In this document: positions 27,275 through 35,172 of the stretch, piece after piece
Position numbering within the stretch: the first letter of the stretch is position 1
Layout: every line of letters starts with the position of its first letter
Notes under the pieces: model-generated
Told to the model about the DNA's origin: nothing
The model's input: the letters and a program-made list of their open reading frames with translations, nothing else
Databases searched by the model: none
Position numbers and translations under genes: made by a program
NCBI GenBank assembly: GCA_014656175.1
Contig: BNBX01000008.1
Coordinates: forward strand, 1 to 64,000
DNA length: 64,000 nt
Direction of reading: 5' to 3'
From: Streptomyces werraensis
Lineage (GTDB): Bacteria; Actinomycetota; Actinomycetes; Streptomycetales; Streptomycetaceae

Positions 27275-28315
27275 ATGCGAAGCAGCGGCAGCGGAAAGAG
27301 CGGCGGGCGCGGTAACAACCGCGGCGCCGGCAACAACAGGGACCAGAAGCAGGGGCAGGGTCGCCCCCGCAAGCCCCGCCCCGAGGAGCGCCGCTACGAC
27401 GTGGGCCCCGGGGCCACCAAGGACGGACCGAAGTCCGGCCGCGGTGGCGCCAGGCCGTCGTCCGGCAAGGGCGGCGGCCGTACCGCCCCCGCGCGCTCGC
27501 GGGAGTACGAGACCCGGATCGAGGAGCGCAACCGCGACCGGTACGCCGGCCGCAAGGACGTGAAGCTCCCGAAGACCTTCCCCGGCGCCGAGCAGGAGGG
27601 CGAGCGGCTGCAGAAGGTGCTCGCCCGGGCCGGCTACGGCTCGCGGCGCGCCTGCGAGGAACTGATCGACCAGGCGCGGGTCGAGGTCAACGGCGAGATC
27701 GTGCTGGAGCAGGGCAAGCGGGTCGACCCGGAGAAGGACGAGGTCAAGGTCGACGGCCTGACCGTGGCGACGCAGTCGTACCAGTTCTTCTCCCTGAACA
27801 AGCCCGCCGGGGTCGTTTCCACCATGGAGGACCCGGAGGGGCGTCAGTGCCTCGGTGACTACGTCACCAACCGCGAGACCCGGCTCTTCCACGTCGGCCG
27901 GCTCGACACCGAGACCGAGGGCGTCATCCTGCTCACCAACCACGGCGAGCTGGCGCACCGGCTGACCCACCCCAAGTACGGGGTGAAGAAGACCTACCTC
28001 GCGCACATCGTCGGGCCCATCCCGCGTGACCTGGGCAAGCGACTCAAGGACGGCATCCAGCTCGAGGACGGGTACGCCCGCGCCGACCACTTCCGGGTGG
28101 TGGAGCAGACCGGCAAGAACTACCTGGTCGAGGTGACCCTGCACGAGGGCCGCAAGCACATCGTGCGCCGCATGCTCGCGGAGGCCGGCTTCCCGGTCGA
28201 CAAGCTGGTGCGCACCGCCTTCGGCCCGATCACCCTGGGCGACCAGAAGTCGGGCTGGCTGCGGCGGCTGTCGAACACCGAGGTCGGCATGCTGATGAAG
28301 GAGGTCGACCTCTAG
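27275..28315 (+). CDS. rluB: 23S rRNA pseudouridine synthase, RluB type
   Basis: Predicted protein of 346 aa. A basic, Gly/Arg/Lys-rich N-terminal extension of about 100 residues precedes the S4 domain (LQKVLARAGYGSRRACEELIDQ). The catalytic domain has VGRLDTETEGVILLTNHG with the conserved Asp, then LHEGRKHIVRRMLA. RluB/RsuA-family enzymes modify single uridines of rRNA. The gene sits 21 bp after scpB, as in many Gram-positive bacteria. The basic extension may add RNA affinity. Confidence 0.92.
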   Translation: MRSSGSGKSGGRGNNRGAGNNRDQKQGQGRPRKPRPEERRYDVGPGATKDGPKSGRGGARPSSGKGGGRTAPARSREYETRIEERNRDRYAGRKDVKLPKTFPGAEQEGERLQKVLARAGYGSRRACEELIDQARVEVNGEIVLEQGKRVDPEKDEVKVDGLTVATQSYQFFSLNKPAGVVSTMEDPEGRQCLGDYVTNRETRLFHVGRLDTETEGVILLTNHGELAHRLTHPKYGVKKTYLAHIVGPIPRDLGKRLKDGIQLEDGYARADHFRVVEQTGKNYLVEVTLHEGRKHIVRRMLAEAGFPVDKLVRTAFGPITLGDQKSGWLRRLSNTEVGMLMKEVDL

Positions 28316-28354
28316 GGCCTGCTCCGGGCCCGGGAGGGCTTGTGCTTCCACCCC

Positions 28355-28395
28355 CCACCCCCTTTAATGGTCACACCGACTATTAAAGGGGGTGG
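28355..28395. promoter_or_regulatory. Perfect 14-bp inverted repeat, probable operator of the NrtR-like operon
   Basis: CCACCCCCTTTAAT (28355-28368) and ATTAAAGGGGGTGG (28382-28395) are perfect arms separated by 13 bp. The A/T-rich inner ends are striking in this GC-rich DNA. The right arm touches the ggagg ribosome binding site (28394-28398) of the downstream regulator gene. This points to autoregulation, either as a repressor operator or as an RNA hairpin hiding the ribosome binding site. Binding by the adjacent regulator is inferred. Confidence 0.75.
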
Positions 28396-28403
28396 AGGTC
28401 GTC

Positions 28404-29123
28404 GTGGACGGCTACGACAAGCACGCCTTCGAGCCCTTCGCCGTGACCGTCGACCTCGCGGTGTTCACGATCCGCGAGGCCGCGCTGCACGTCCTGCTCG
28501 TCGAACGCGGCCAGGAGCCGTACGCCGACCGCTGGGCGCTGCCCGGGGGCTTCCTGCGGCCCGACGAGTCCGCGGAGCGCGCCGCCCGGCGCGAACTGGG
28601 GGAGGAGACCGGCCTGACCGACGTCACCGGTCTGCATCTGGAGCAGCTGCGCACCTACAGCGAGCCGGGCCGGGACCCCCGGATGCGGGTGGTGTCCGTC
28701 GCCTTCGCCGCGCTGCTGCCCGACGCCCCCGAGGCGCACGGCGGCGGCGACGCGGCCCAGGCCCGCTGGACCCGGTACGAGGCGGTACGGGACCTCGCCT
28801 TCGACCATGACCAGATCCTGGCCGACGCGCGGGACCGGATCGGCGCCAAGCTCGAGTACACCGGACTCGCCACCGCCTTCTGCCCGCCGGAGTTCACCCT
28901 CGGCGAGCTCCAGCAGGTCTACGAGACCGTCTGGGGCACGGCCCTGGACCGCCCCAACTTCCGGCGCAAGGTCCTCGCCACCCCCGGCTTCGTCGAAGCG
29001 GTCCCCGGCGCCGCGCGCCTCACCGGCGGCCGGGGCAAACCCGCCGCGCTCTACCGCGCGGGCACCGCCGCCGCCCTCCACCCGCCGCTGCTCCGGCCCG
29101 CCCCGGAAGGACGTCCCGCATGA
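28404..29123 (+). CDS. NrtR-type Nudix regulator / Nudix hydrolase with winged helix
   Basis: Predicted protein of 239 aa from GTG 28404, 5 nt after ggagg. The N-terminal Nudix domain has an intact signature: GGFLRPDESAERAA then RRELGEETGL (Gly49 to Leu71). The C-terminal region LEYTGLATAFCPPEFTLGEL and VYETVWGTALDRPNFRRKVLA is the winged helix of NrtR repressors, which sense ADP-ribose and control NAD metabolism. Many NrtR proteins have lost catalysis, so the complete box suggests this one may also hydrolyse its ligand. Its stop overlaps the ADP-ribosylglycohydrolase start (ATGA). Regulation of its own operon is inferred. Confidence 0.87.
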   Translation: MDGYDKHAFEPFAVTVDLAVFTIREAALHVLLVERGQEPYADRWALPGGFLRPDESAERAARRELGEETGLTDVTGLHLEQLRTYSEPGRDPRMRVVSVAFAALLPDAPEAHGGGDAAQARWTRYEAVRDLAFDHDQILADARDRIGAKLEYTGLATAFCPPEFTLGELQQVYETVWGTALDRPNFRRKVLATPGFVEAVPGAARLTGGRGKPAALYRAGTAAALHPPLLRPAPEGRPA

Positions 29124-30142
29124 CCACGACCGCCGTCACCAAACGCGCCGCGACCGGAGCGCTCACCGGACTCGCCCTCGGGGACGCGCTGGGCTTCCCC
29201 ACCGAGTTCAAGGACGTCCCCTCCATCCTCGCCGCCTACGGCGACTGGCGTTCCCTGGACCTGCCGAAGCCGGCGACCGTCACCGACGACACCCAGATGA
29301 CCCTCGCCCTCGGGAGGGGCCTGCGCACCGCCATGGACCGGGGGACGCTCGGCCCGAAGCGCCTGGAGCGCCCGGTACGCGAGGAGTTCGTGGAGTGGTG
29401 GCGCTCCCCGGAGAACAACCGCGCCCCCGGCAACACCTGCCTGCGCGCCTGCCACCTGCTGTCGCGCGACGAACGGCCCTGGCAGGACGCCAGCCAGATC
29501 CACTCCAAGGGCTGCGGCTCCAACATGCGCGTCGCCCCCGTCGGCCTGGCACCCGGCCTCACCGACGAACAGCGCGCCGGCGCCGCACAGTTGCAGTCCG
29601 CCCTCACCCACGGCCACCCGACCGCGCTGGCCGCCTCCGACCTCACCGCGCACGCCGTACGGCTGCTCGCCGAGGGCGCCGAACCGACCGGCCTGATCGG
29701 GCTGTTGCGCTCCTACGCCTACGAGAACCGCACCCGCTACCACGAGTTCTGGCTCGGCGACCTGTGGACCCGCTCCCAGGACCCCTCCCCGGAGCACTTC
29801 ATCGCCCGCGGCTGGGACGAGTGCCTGGTGATCCTGGGCCGCCTCCAGGAAGCCGTGCGCACCGTCTCCCCGGAGACCGACCCGTGCAGGGCCACCGGCG
29901 AGGGCTGGATCGCCGAGGAGGCCATGGCGACCGGCCTGCTCTGCTTCCTCCTCTTCGTCGACGAGCCCCTGACGGCCCTGCGCCGCGCCGCCTGCACCTC
30001 CGGCGACTCCGACTCCATAGCCTGCCTCGCCGGGGCCTTCGCGGGCGCCTACCTGGGTGCGGACGCCTGGCCCGCCGACTGGGCGGACCGCATCGAGTAC
30101 CGCGACGAACTGCTGGCCCTCGGCGCGCTCTGGGACGCTTGA
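29120..30142 (+). CDS. ADP-ribosylglycohydrolase family protein
   Basis: Predicted protein of 340 aa; ATG overlaps the upstream stop and ggaagga precedes it. The family motifs are GALTGLALGDALGFPTEF near the start, the metal-binding TDDTQMT (residues 55-61), the GCGSNMRVAP segment and the second metal site GDSDSIACLAGAFAGAYLG near residue 290. Such enzymes remove ADP-ribose from proteins, nucleic acids or small molecules using two Mg ions. The neighbours (Nudix regulator upstream, RlaP-type nucleotidyltransferase 3 bp downstream) suggest ADP-ribosylated nucleic acid or a related nucleotide as substrate. That is inference. Confidence 0.9.
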   Translation: MTTTAVTKRAATGALTGLALGDALGFPTEFKDVPSILAAYGDWRSLDLPKPATVTDDTQMTLALGRGLRTAMDRGTLGPKRLERPVREEFVEWWRSPENNRAPGNTCLRACHLLSRDERPWQDASQIHSKGCGSNMRVAPVGLAPGLTDEQRAGAAQLQSALTHGHPTALAASDLTAHAVRLLAEGAEPTGLIGLLRSYAYENRTRYHEFWLGDLWTRSQDPSPEHFIARGWDECLVILGRLQEAVRTVSPETDPCRATGEGWIAEEAMATGLLCFLLFVDEPLTALRRAACTSGDSDSIACLAGAFAGAYLGADAWPADWADRIEYRDELLALGALWDA

Positions 30143-30145
30143 GCG

Positions 30146-30898
30146 ATGACCGACACCCTCGAACTCGACCTGCGCCCGGTGATCGCACAGCAGCCCGACC
30201 CGGTGCTGTTCGCCACGGTCTCCGGCGCGCACCTGTACGGCTTCCCGTCCCGTGACTCGGACGTGGACCTGCGGGGCGCCCACCTGCTGCCGGCCGCCGC
30301 CCTCGTCGGACTGCGCGAACCGGACGAGACCCGCTCCAGGATGTGGGTGCGGGACGGCGTCGAGATGGACCTGGTCACCCACGACCTGCGCAAGTTCGTC
30401 CGGCTGATGCTGCGGCGCAACGGCTACGTGCTGGAACAGCTGCTCTCACCGCTGGTCGTGCACACCACCGAGGCCCACCGGGAACTGGTCGCCCTGGCGC
30501 CCGGGGTGCTCACCAGCCACCACGCCCACCACTACCGGGGGTTCGCGGGCACCCAGTGGCGGCTGTTCGAGAGGACCGGCGAGCTGAAACCGCTGCTGTA
30601 CACCTTCCGGGTACTGCTCACCGGCATCCACCTGATGCGGGCCGGGGAGGTGCGGGCGCATCTGCCCACGCTGGCCGGGGAGGTGCCGGAGGCCCCGGCG
30701 TACCTGCCGGAGCTGATCGACGCCAAGGCGGAGCGGGAGCACGGGGGCGCCGACGTCGACCACGACCGGGTGCGGGGCGACGTGGAGCGGCTGCACGGGG
30801 TGCTGGACGCGGCACAGGCCGCGTCAGGCCTGCCCGACGCACCCGGGGGACACGACGCCCTGCACGACCTTCTCGTCCGGGTGCGGCTGGAGGGCTGA
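30146..30898 (+). CDS. RlaP-type nucleotidyltransferase (DNA polymerase beta superfamily), copy 1
   Basis: Predicted protein of 250 aa starting 3 bp after the glycohydrolase stop. The nucleotidyltransferase signature SGAHLYGFPSRDSDVDLRG (catalytic Asp39 and Asp41) and the third carboxylate in VEMDLVTHDLRKF are in place. This matches the COG3541/YcgL family, which I recall as RlaP, predicted to act in RNA repair. Substrate and product are unknown. Its 3' end overlaps the convergent second copy by 75 bp, so the C-terminal 25 codons are read on both strands. Confidence 0.85.
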   Translation: MTDTLELDLRPVIAQQPDPVLFATVSGAHLYGFPSRDSDVDLRGAHLLPAAALVGLREPDETRSRMWVRDGVEMDLVTHDLRKFVRLMLRRNGYVLEQLLSPLVVHTTEAHRELVALAPGVLTSHHAHHYRGFAGTQWRLFERTGELKPLLYTFRVLLTGIHLMRAGEVRAHLPTLAGEVPEAPAYLPELIDAKAEREHGGADVDHDRVRGDVERLHGVLDAAQAASGLPDAPGGHDALHDLLVRVRLEG

Positions 30899-31567
30899 CG
30901 CGCGACGGGTGCGGACCAGGAAGTCCTCCACGCGGCGCCGGTCGGGCTCCTCCGGGAGCGGGCTGCGCGCCGCCGCCTCCTCGGCCTCCCGTACCAGGCG
31001 GTTCATGCGGGCCTCCGCCTCGGCCCACGGCACCTCGCCGCGCTTCACCTCCAGCAACTCCTCGCGCCGGTCGCCCACGTCCACCGTGAGGACGCCCGTG
31101 CGCAGCAGGTCGCCGGCGGTCATCAGCAGGCGGAGCAGATGCATGGCGTGCTTCCAGCGCGGGGCGCCGTGGGTGCGGACGTCGGCGTCCAGCTTGCGGC
31201 GCTGGCCGTGGGCGTACCGGACGAACGTCTCGTGAACCCTGCGGGAGAGGAACGCGCCGCGCAGCGCCAGCAGCTCGCGTCCGGTGGCGTCGGCGTACTC
31301 CACCAGCGGGGAGTGCAGGCACTCCAGGATGTTGGGATTGCCGCGCAGCGCCAGCTCGCAGAAGCGCTCCAGTTCCCAGCTGAACTGCTCATCCGCCGGC
31401 CCCTCGACGTGCGTGGGCGGCTTCTCGAAGCGCCAGAAGAGGGGAGTGGGCGCCAGGAACACGCCCCTGCGGTCGGTGTCGCTGGCCTCCGTGGCCAGAC
31501 CGAAGGCACGCGAGCCCATCACACAGGCGTAGATCGTGTGGTCCGTGACCAGGCTCTCGGGACGCAT
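30824..31567 (-). CDS. RlaP-type nucleotidyltransferase (DNA polymerase beta superfamily), copy 2
   Basis: Predicted protein of 247 aa starting MRPESLVTDHTIYACV. The signature MGSRAFGLATEASDTDRRG (Asp30, Asp32) is followed by FSWELERFCELALRGNPN, where the Glu is the likely third metal ligand. It is diverged from copy 1, not a recent duplicate. It lies 22 bp downstream of the Rieske gene on the same strand and overlaps copy 1 tail to tail by 75 bp. Two different RlaP-like enzymes in one locus suggest successive or alternative end-processing steps. This is inference. Confidence 0.85.
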   Translation of the reverse strand: MRPESLVTDHTIYACVMGSRAFGLATEASDTDRRGVFLAPTPLFWRFEKPPTHVEGPADEQFSWELERFCELALRGNPNILECLHSPLVEYADATGRELLALRGAFLSRRVHETFVRYAHGQRRKLDADVRTHGAPRWKHAMHLLRLLMTAGDLLRTGVLTVDVGDRREELLEVKRGEVPWAEAEARMNRLVREAEEAAARSPLPEEPDRRRVEDFLVRTRRASALQPHPDEKVVQGVVSPGCVGQA

Positions 31568-31589
31568 GCCGGGGAGCGTACGCGGTGGA

Positions 31590-31991
31590 TCACGCCCGGC
31601 GAACCGTATTTCCGTCCACCGTGATCCGCTCCTCGGGCAGCGGCCGGGTCGCCGGGCCCCGCTCCACCGAGCCGTCGGCGACACGGAAGCGGCTGCCGTG
31701 GCAGGGGCAGTTGATCGTGCCGTCCGCGACCTCGGAGACCAGGCACCTCTGGTGCGTGCAGATCGCCGAGAACGCCTTGAACCGGCCCTCCTCGGGCCTG
31801 GTGACCACGATCTCCTCCGCCCCGAGGATCCTGCCCCCGCCCACCGGGACGTCCGCCACCGGCAGCAGCGCCTGCCCCGGTGATCCCTCCGTGTCCGGGG
31901 ACTCGCCGTCCCCGTCCGAACCGCAGCCTGCCGTCAGCGCCGCCGCTCCCGATGCGAGCAGGACGGTGCGCCGCGTCGCCCGTGTGGTCAT
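31590..31991 (-). CDS. Rieske [2Fe-2S] lipoprotein
   Basis: Predicted protein of 133 aa from MTTRATRRTVLLASG. The N-terminus carries a twin Arg and a lipobox LTAGC ending at Cys23, suggesting Tat export and lipid anchoring. The Rieske cluster ligands are CTHQRC and CPCHGSRF, separated by about 15 residues. It is a small electron carrier of the type common in Streptomyces, partner unknown. It lies just upstream of the second RlaP gene and may be cotranscribed with it, although a membrane-anchored redox protein has no obvious role in RNA repair. Confidence 0.9.
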   Translation of the reverse strand: MTTRATRRTVLLASGAAALTAGCGSDGDGESPDTEGSPGQALLPVADVPVGGGRILGAEEIVVTRPEEGRFKAFSAICTHQRCLVSEVADGTINCPCHGSRFRVADGSVERGPATRPLPEERITVDGNTVRRA

Positions 31992-32183
31992 CCGGTCCCT
32001 CCCTGGATCGCCGTCGCCGCATCCTGACACCGATAACGGCACGGAGGAAGCAATACCGGCGAAACGTCACCCGAGGTGCATACCGGCCGTCTCAGCGGGC
32101 GGGCGCCCCGCACCGGTCCGGCCCGCGCCTGACTACGCTGGACGACCGAACAGCCTTTACGCACGTGAGCGAGGAGCATCGTC

Positions 32184-32546
32184 GTGGCGGTACGCGCGGT
32201 CAGGGGGGCCGTCCAGTTGGAGCGGGACGAGGCCGGACACATGGAGGAGCAGGTGGGAGCCCTGCTCACCGCGGTGCTGGAGCGCAACGGACTGCACAGC
32301 GACGACCTGATCAGCATCTGGTTCACGGCCACGCCCGACCTGCGCTGCGACTTCCCGGCCGCCGCCGTCCGCAAGCTGGGCATCGTCGACGTGCCCCTCA
32401 TCTGCGCGCAGGAACTCGACATCGACGGCGCCATGCCCCGCGTGGTCCGCCTCCTCGCGCACATCGAATCGGACCGGCCCCGGTCCGACATCGCCCATGT
32501 CTACCTCGGCGCCGCGGCCGCCCTCCGCAAGGACATCGCCCAGTGA
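32184..32546 (+). CDS. aroH: Chorismate mutase, AroH type
   Basis: Predicted protein of 120 aa with GTG start and gaggag at 32171-32176. The AroH-fold motifs VRAVRGAVQLERDEAG, SIWFTATPDLRCDFPAAAVR, VPLICAQELDIDGAMPRVVR and HVYLGAAAALRKD are all present. It converts chorismate to prephenate. The stop overlaps the tyrA start (GTGA), so the next enzyme of tyrosine synthesis is coupled. Confidence 0.95.
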   Translation: MAVRAVRGAVQLERDEAGHMEEQVGALLTAVLERNGLHSDDLISIWFTATPDLRCDFPAAAVRKLGIVDVPLICAQELDIDGAMPRVVRLLAHIESDRPRSDIAHVYLGAAAALRKDIAQ

Positions 32547-33628
32547 GAACCGCCCTCGTCATCGGCACCGGACTGATCGGCACGTCCGCCGCCCTCGCCC
32601 TGTCCCAGCGGGGCGTCGCCGTCCACCTCGCCGACCACGACCCCGAGCAGGCCCGCACCGCCGCCGCCCTCGGCGCCGGCACCGACGAGGCGCCCGACGG
32701 GCCCGTGGACCTCGCCGTCGTCGCCGCTCCGCCCGCCCACGTCGCCGACGTGCTCGCCGACGCGATGCGGCGCGGCGTCGCCCGCGGCTACATCGACGTC
32801 GCCAGCGTCAAGGGCGGCCCCCGCCGTGAGCTCCAGGCGCGCGGACTCGACCTCACCCCCTACCTCGGCACCCACCCCATGTCCGGGCGGGAGAAGTCCG
32901 GCCCGCTGGCCGCCACCGGCGACCTCTTCGAGGGCCGCCCCTGGGTGCTCACCCCCACCCGCGACACCGACACCGAGGTCCTCAACCTCGCCCTGGAACT
33001 GGTGTCGCACTGCCGTGCCGTGCCGGTCGTCATGGACGCCGACGCCCACGACCGCGCCGTGGCCCTCGTCTCCCACATGCCGCACCTGGTGTCCAGCATG
33101 GTCGCCGCCCGCCTGGAGAACGCCGACGAGGCCGCGGTACGGCTGTGCGGCCAGGGCATCCGCGACGTGACCCGGATCGCCGCCTCCGACCCGCGGATGT
33201 GGATCGACATCCTCTCCGCCAACCCCGGACCCGTCGCCGACCTGCTCACCGACGTCGCCGCCGACCTGGAGGAGACCGTCCGCGCCCTGCGCGCCCTGGA
33301 GTCCTCCGACGAGCACAAGCGCCGCGAGGGCGTCACCGGCATCCAGGACGTGCTGCGCCGCGGCAACGCCGGCCAGGTCCGAGTCCCCGGCAAGCACGGC
33401 TCCGCCCCACGCGTCTACGACACCGTCGCGGTGCTCATCGACGACCAGCCGGGCCAGCTCGCCCGTATCTTCGCCGACGCCGAGCGCGCCGGGGTCAACA
33501 TCGAGGACGTCCGCATCGAGCACGCCACCGGACAGCAGGCCGGCCTCATCCAGCTCATGGTCGAGCCCAAGGCCGCCCCGGTCCTCACGGCCGCGCTGCG
33601 GGAGCGGGGCTGGGCGATCCGTCAGTGA
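32543..33628 (+). CDS. tyrA: Prephenate dehydrogenase
   Basis: Predicted protein of 361 aa, GTG overlapping the aroH stop. The dinucleotide-binding motif VIGTGLIGTSAALAL is at the N-terminus; YLGTHPMSGREKSGP and DAHDRAVALVSHMPHLVS are catalytic-domain motifs. A C-terminal ACT domain (VLIDDQPGQLARIFADAERA) probably binds an amino acid effector such as tyrosine. It oxidises prephenate to 4-hydroxyphenylpyruvate. Confidence 0.93.
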   Translation: MRTALVIGTGLIGTSAALALSQRGVAVHLADHDPEQARTAAALGAGTDEAPDGPVDLAVVAAPPAHVADVLADAMRRGVARGYIDVASVKGGPRRELQARGLDLTPYLGTHPMSGREKSGPLAATGDLFEGRPWVLTPTRDTDTEVLNLALELVSHCRAVPVVMDADAHDRAVALVSHMPHLVSSMVAARLENADEAAVRLCGQGIRDVTRIAASDPRMWIDILSANPGPVADLLTDVAADLEETVRALRALESSDEHKRREGVTGIQDVLRRGNAGQVRVPGKHGSAPRVYDTVAVLIDDQPGQLARIFADAERAGVNIEDVRIEHATGQQAGLIQLMVEPKAAPVLTAALRERGWAIRQ

Positions 33629-33765
33629 CACCCGTCCCCCCGCCCGCCGCCGCGGGCGAGGGAGGCGTCCGCATGTCGGAGGGGTTCCCGGGAGCCAGTA
33701 ATCTGGTGCGGGGCGTGTCCCCGCCCCGCACACCCCACCCCACCGCACCAGGAAGGTGTTCCTCC

Positions 33766-34452
33766 GTGGAAAACGGCGCCGCCGAGCCCGTGATCGTCGC
33801 CATCGACGGTCCCTCCGGCACGGGCAAGTCGAGCACGTCGAAGGCCGTGGCGGCGCAGCTCGGCCTGAACTACCTGGACACCGGCGCCCAGTACCGGGCG
33901 ATCACCTGGTGGATGGTGACCAACGGCATCGACATAGCGGACCCGTCCGCGATCGCCGCCGCGGCCGCCAAGCCGGAGATCCTCTCCGGCACCGACCCCG
34001 CGAACCCGACCATCACCGTCGACGGCGTGGACGTGTCCGGCCCGATCCGCGAGCAGGACGTCACCTCCAAGGTCAGCGCGGTCAGCGCGGTGCCCGAGGT
34101 GCGCGCCCGGATCACGGAGCTGCAGCGCGCCATCGCCGCCTCCGCCGTCACCGGCATCGTCGTCGAGGGCCGCGACATCGGCACGACAGTGCTCCCCGAC
34201 GCCGACCTGAAGATCTTCCTCACCGCCTCCCCGGAGGCCCGCGCCGCCCGCCGCAGCGGTGAGCTCAAGGGCGCCGATCTGCACACCACCCGCGAGGCCC
34301 TGATCAAGCGGGACGCGGCCGACTCCAGCCGCAAGACCTCCCCGCTGGCCAAGGCCGACGACGCGGTCGAGGTGGACACCACCGACCTCACCCTGCAGCA
34401 GGTCGTCGAGTGCGTCGTCACCCTCGTCGAGGAGAAGCGGGCGGGGAAGTGA
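33766..34452 (+). CDS. cmk: Cytidylate kinase
   Basis: Predicted protein of 228 aa with GTG start and ggaagg at 33751-33756. The P-loop is GPSGTGKSS (residues 15-23). YLDTGAQYRAITWWM and VVEGRDIGTTVLPDADLKIFL mark the CMP-binding and LID regions. It phosphorylates CMP and dCMP. A 137-bp gap separates it from tyrA. It is coupled to the acyltransferase gene by a GTGA overlap. Confidence 0.95.
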   Translation: MENGAAEPVIVAIDGPSGTGKSSTSKAVAAQLGLNYLDTGAQYRAITWWMVTNGIDIADPSAIAAAAAKPEILSGTDPANPTITVDGVDVSGPIREQDVTSKVSAVSAVPEVRARITELQRAIAASAVTGIVVEGRDIGTTVLPDADLKIFLTASPEARAARRSGELKGADLHTTREALIKRDAADSSRKTSPLAKADDAVEVDTTDLTLQQVVECVVTLVEEKRAGK

Positions 34453-35096
34453 CCGACGTTCCCTCGATGCGGGGCGCCGAGGTCGGACGGCGCATCGGCG
34501 TCGGCCTGATGTACGGGCTGTGGAAGCCGCGGGTGCTGGGCTCCTGGCGGGTCCCCGCGTCCGGCCCGGTGATCCTCGCCGTGAACCACTCGCACAACAT
34601 AGACGGCCCCATGGTCATGGGCGTGGCGCCCCGGCCGACGCACTTCCTGATCAAGAGGGAGGCCTTCGTCGGCCCCCTCGACCCCTTCCTGACCGGCATC
34701 GGCCAGGTCAAGGTCGACCGGCACTCCACCGACCGCACGGCGATCGCGCGGGCGCTGGGCGTGCTGGAGCAGGGCGGCGTCCTCGGCATCTTCCCCGAGG
34801 GCACCCGCGGCGAGGGCGACTTCGCCTCGATCCGCGCCGGGCTCGCGTACTTCGCGGTGCGCGGCGGGGCACCGATCGTGCCGGTGGCCGTCCTGGGAAG
34901 TTCCGACCGGCCCGGCCGGTTGATAAAGGCACTGCCCCCGCTGCGCTCCCGCGTCGACGTCGTCTTCGGCGACCCGTTCGACGCGGGCGACGGCAGCGGA
35001 AGACGTACGCGCAAGGCGCTCGACGAGGCCACGGCACGCATCCAGAAGCAGCTCACGGCCCACCTGGAAAACGCCAGGCGTCTCACCGGCCGCTGA
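34449..35096 (+). CDS. 1-acyl-sn-glycerol-3-phosphate acyltransferase-like protein (PlsC family)
   Basis: Predicted protein of 215 aa, GTG overlapping the cmk stop. The acyltransferase motifs are AVNHSHNIDGPMV (NHxxxxD variant NHSHNID), the FPEGTRGEG block and VPVAVLG. The usual role is acylation of lysophosphatidic acid at the membrane. Placement between cmk and der is conserved in several actinobacteria. Confidence 0.9.
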   Translation: MTDVPSMRGAEVGRRIGVGLMYGLWKPRVLGSWRVPASGPVILAVNHSHNIDGPMVMGVAPRPTHFLIKREAFVGPLDPFLTGIGQVKVDRHSTDRTAIARALGVLEQGGVLGIFPEGTRGEGDFASIRAGLAYFAVRGGAPIVPVAVLGSSDRPGRLIKALPPLRSRVDVVFGDPFDAGDGSGRRTRKALDEATARIQKQLTAHLENARRLTGR

Positions 35097-35172
35097 GCGA
35101 CACTTTGAGTAGTGGATCTCCGCCCCGCGGGGCTCCACCGATCACCACGATGAACGACGAGGTACGGACTTC

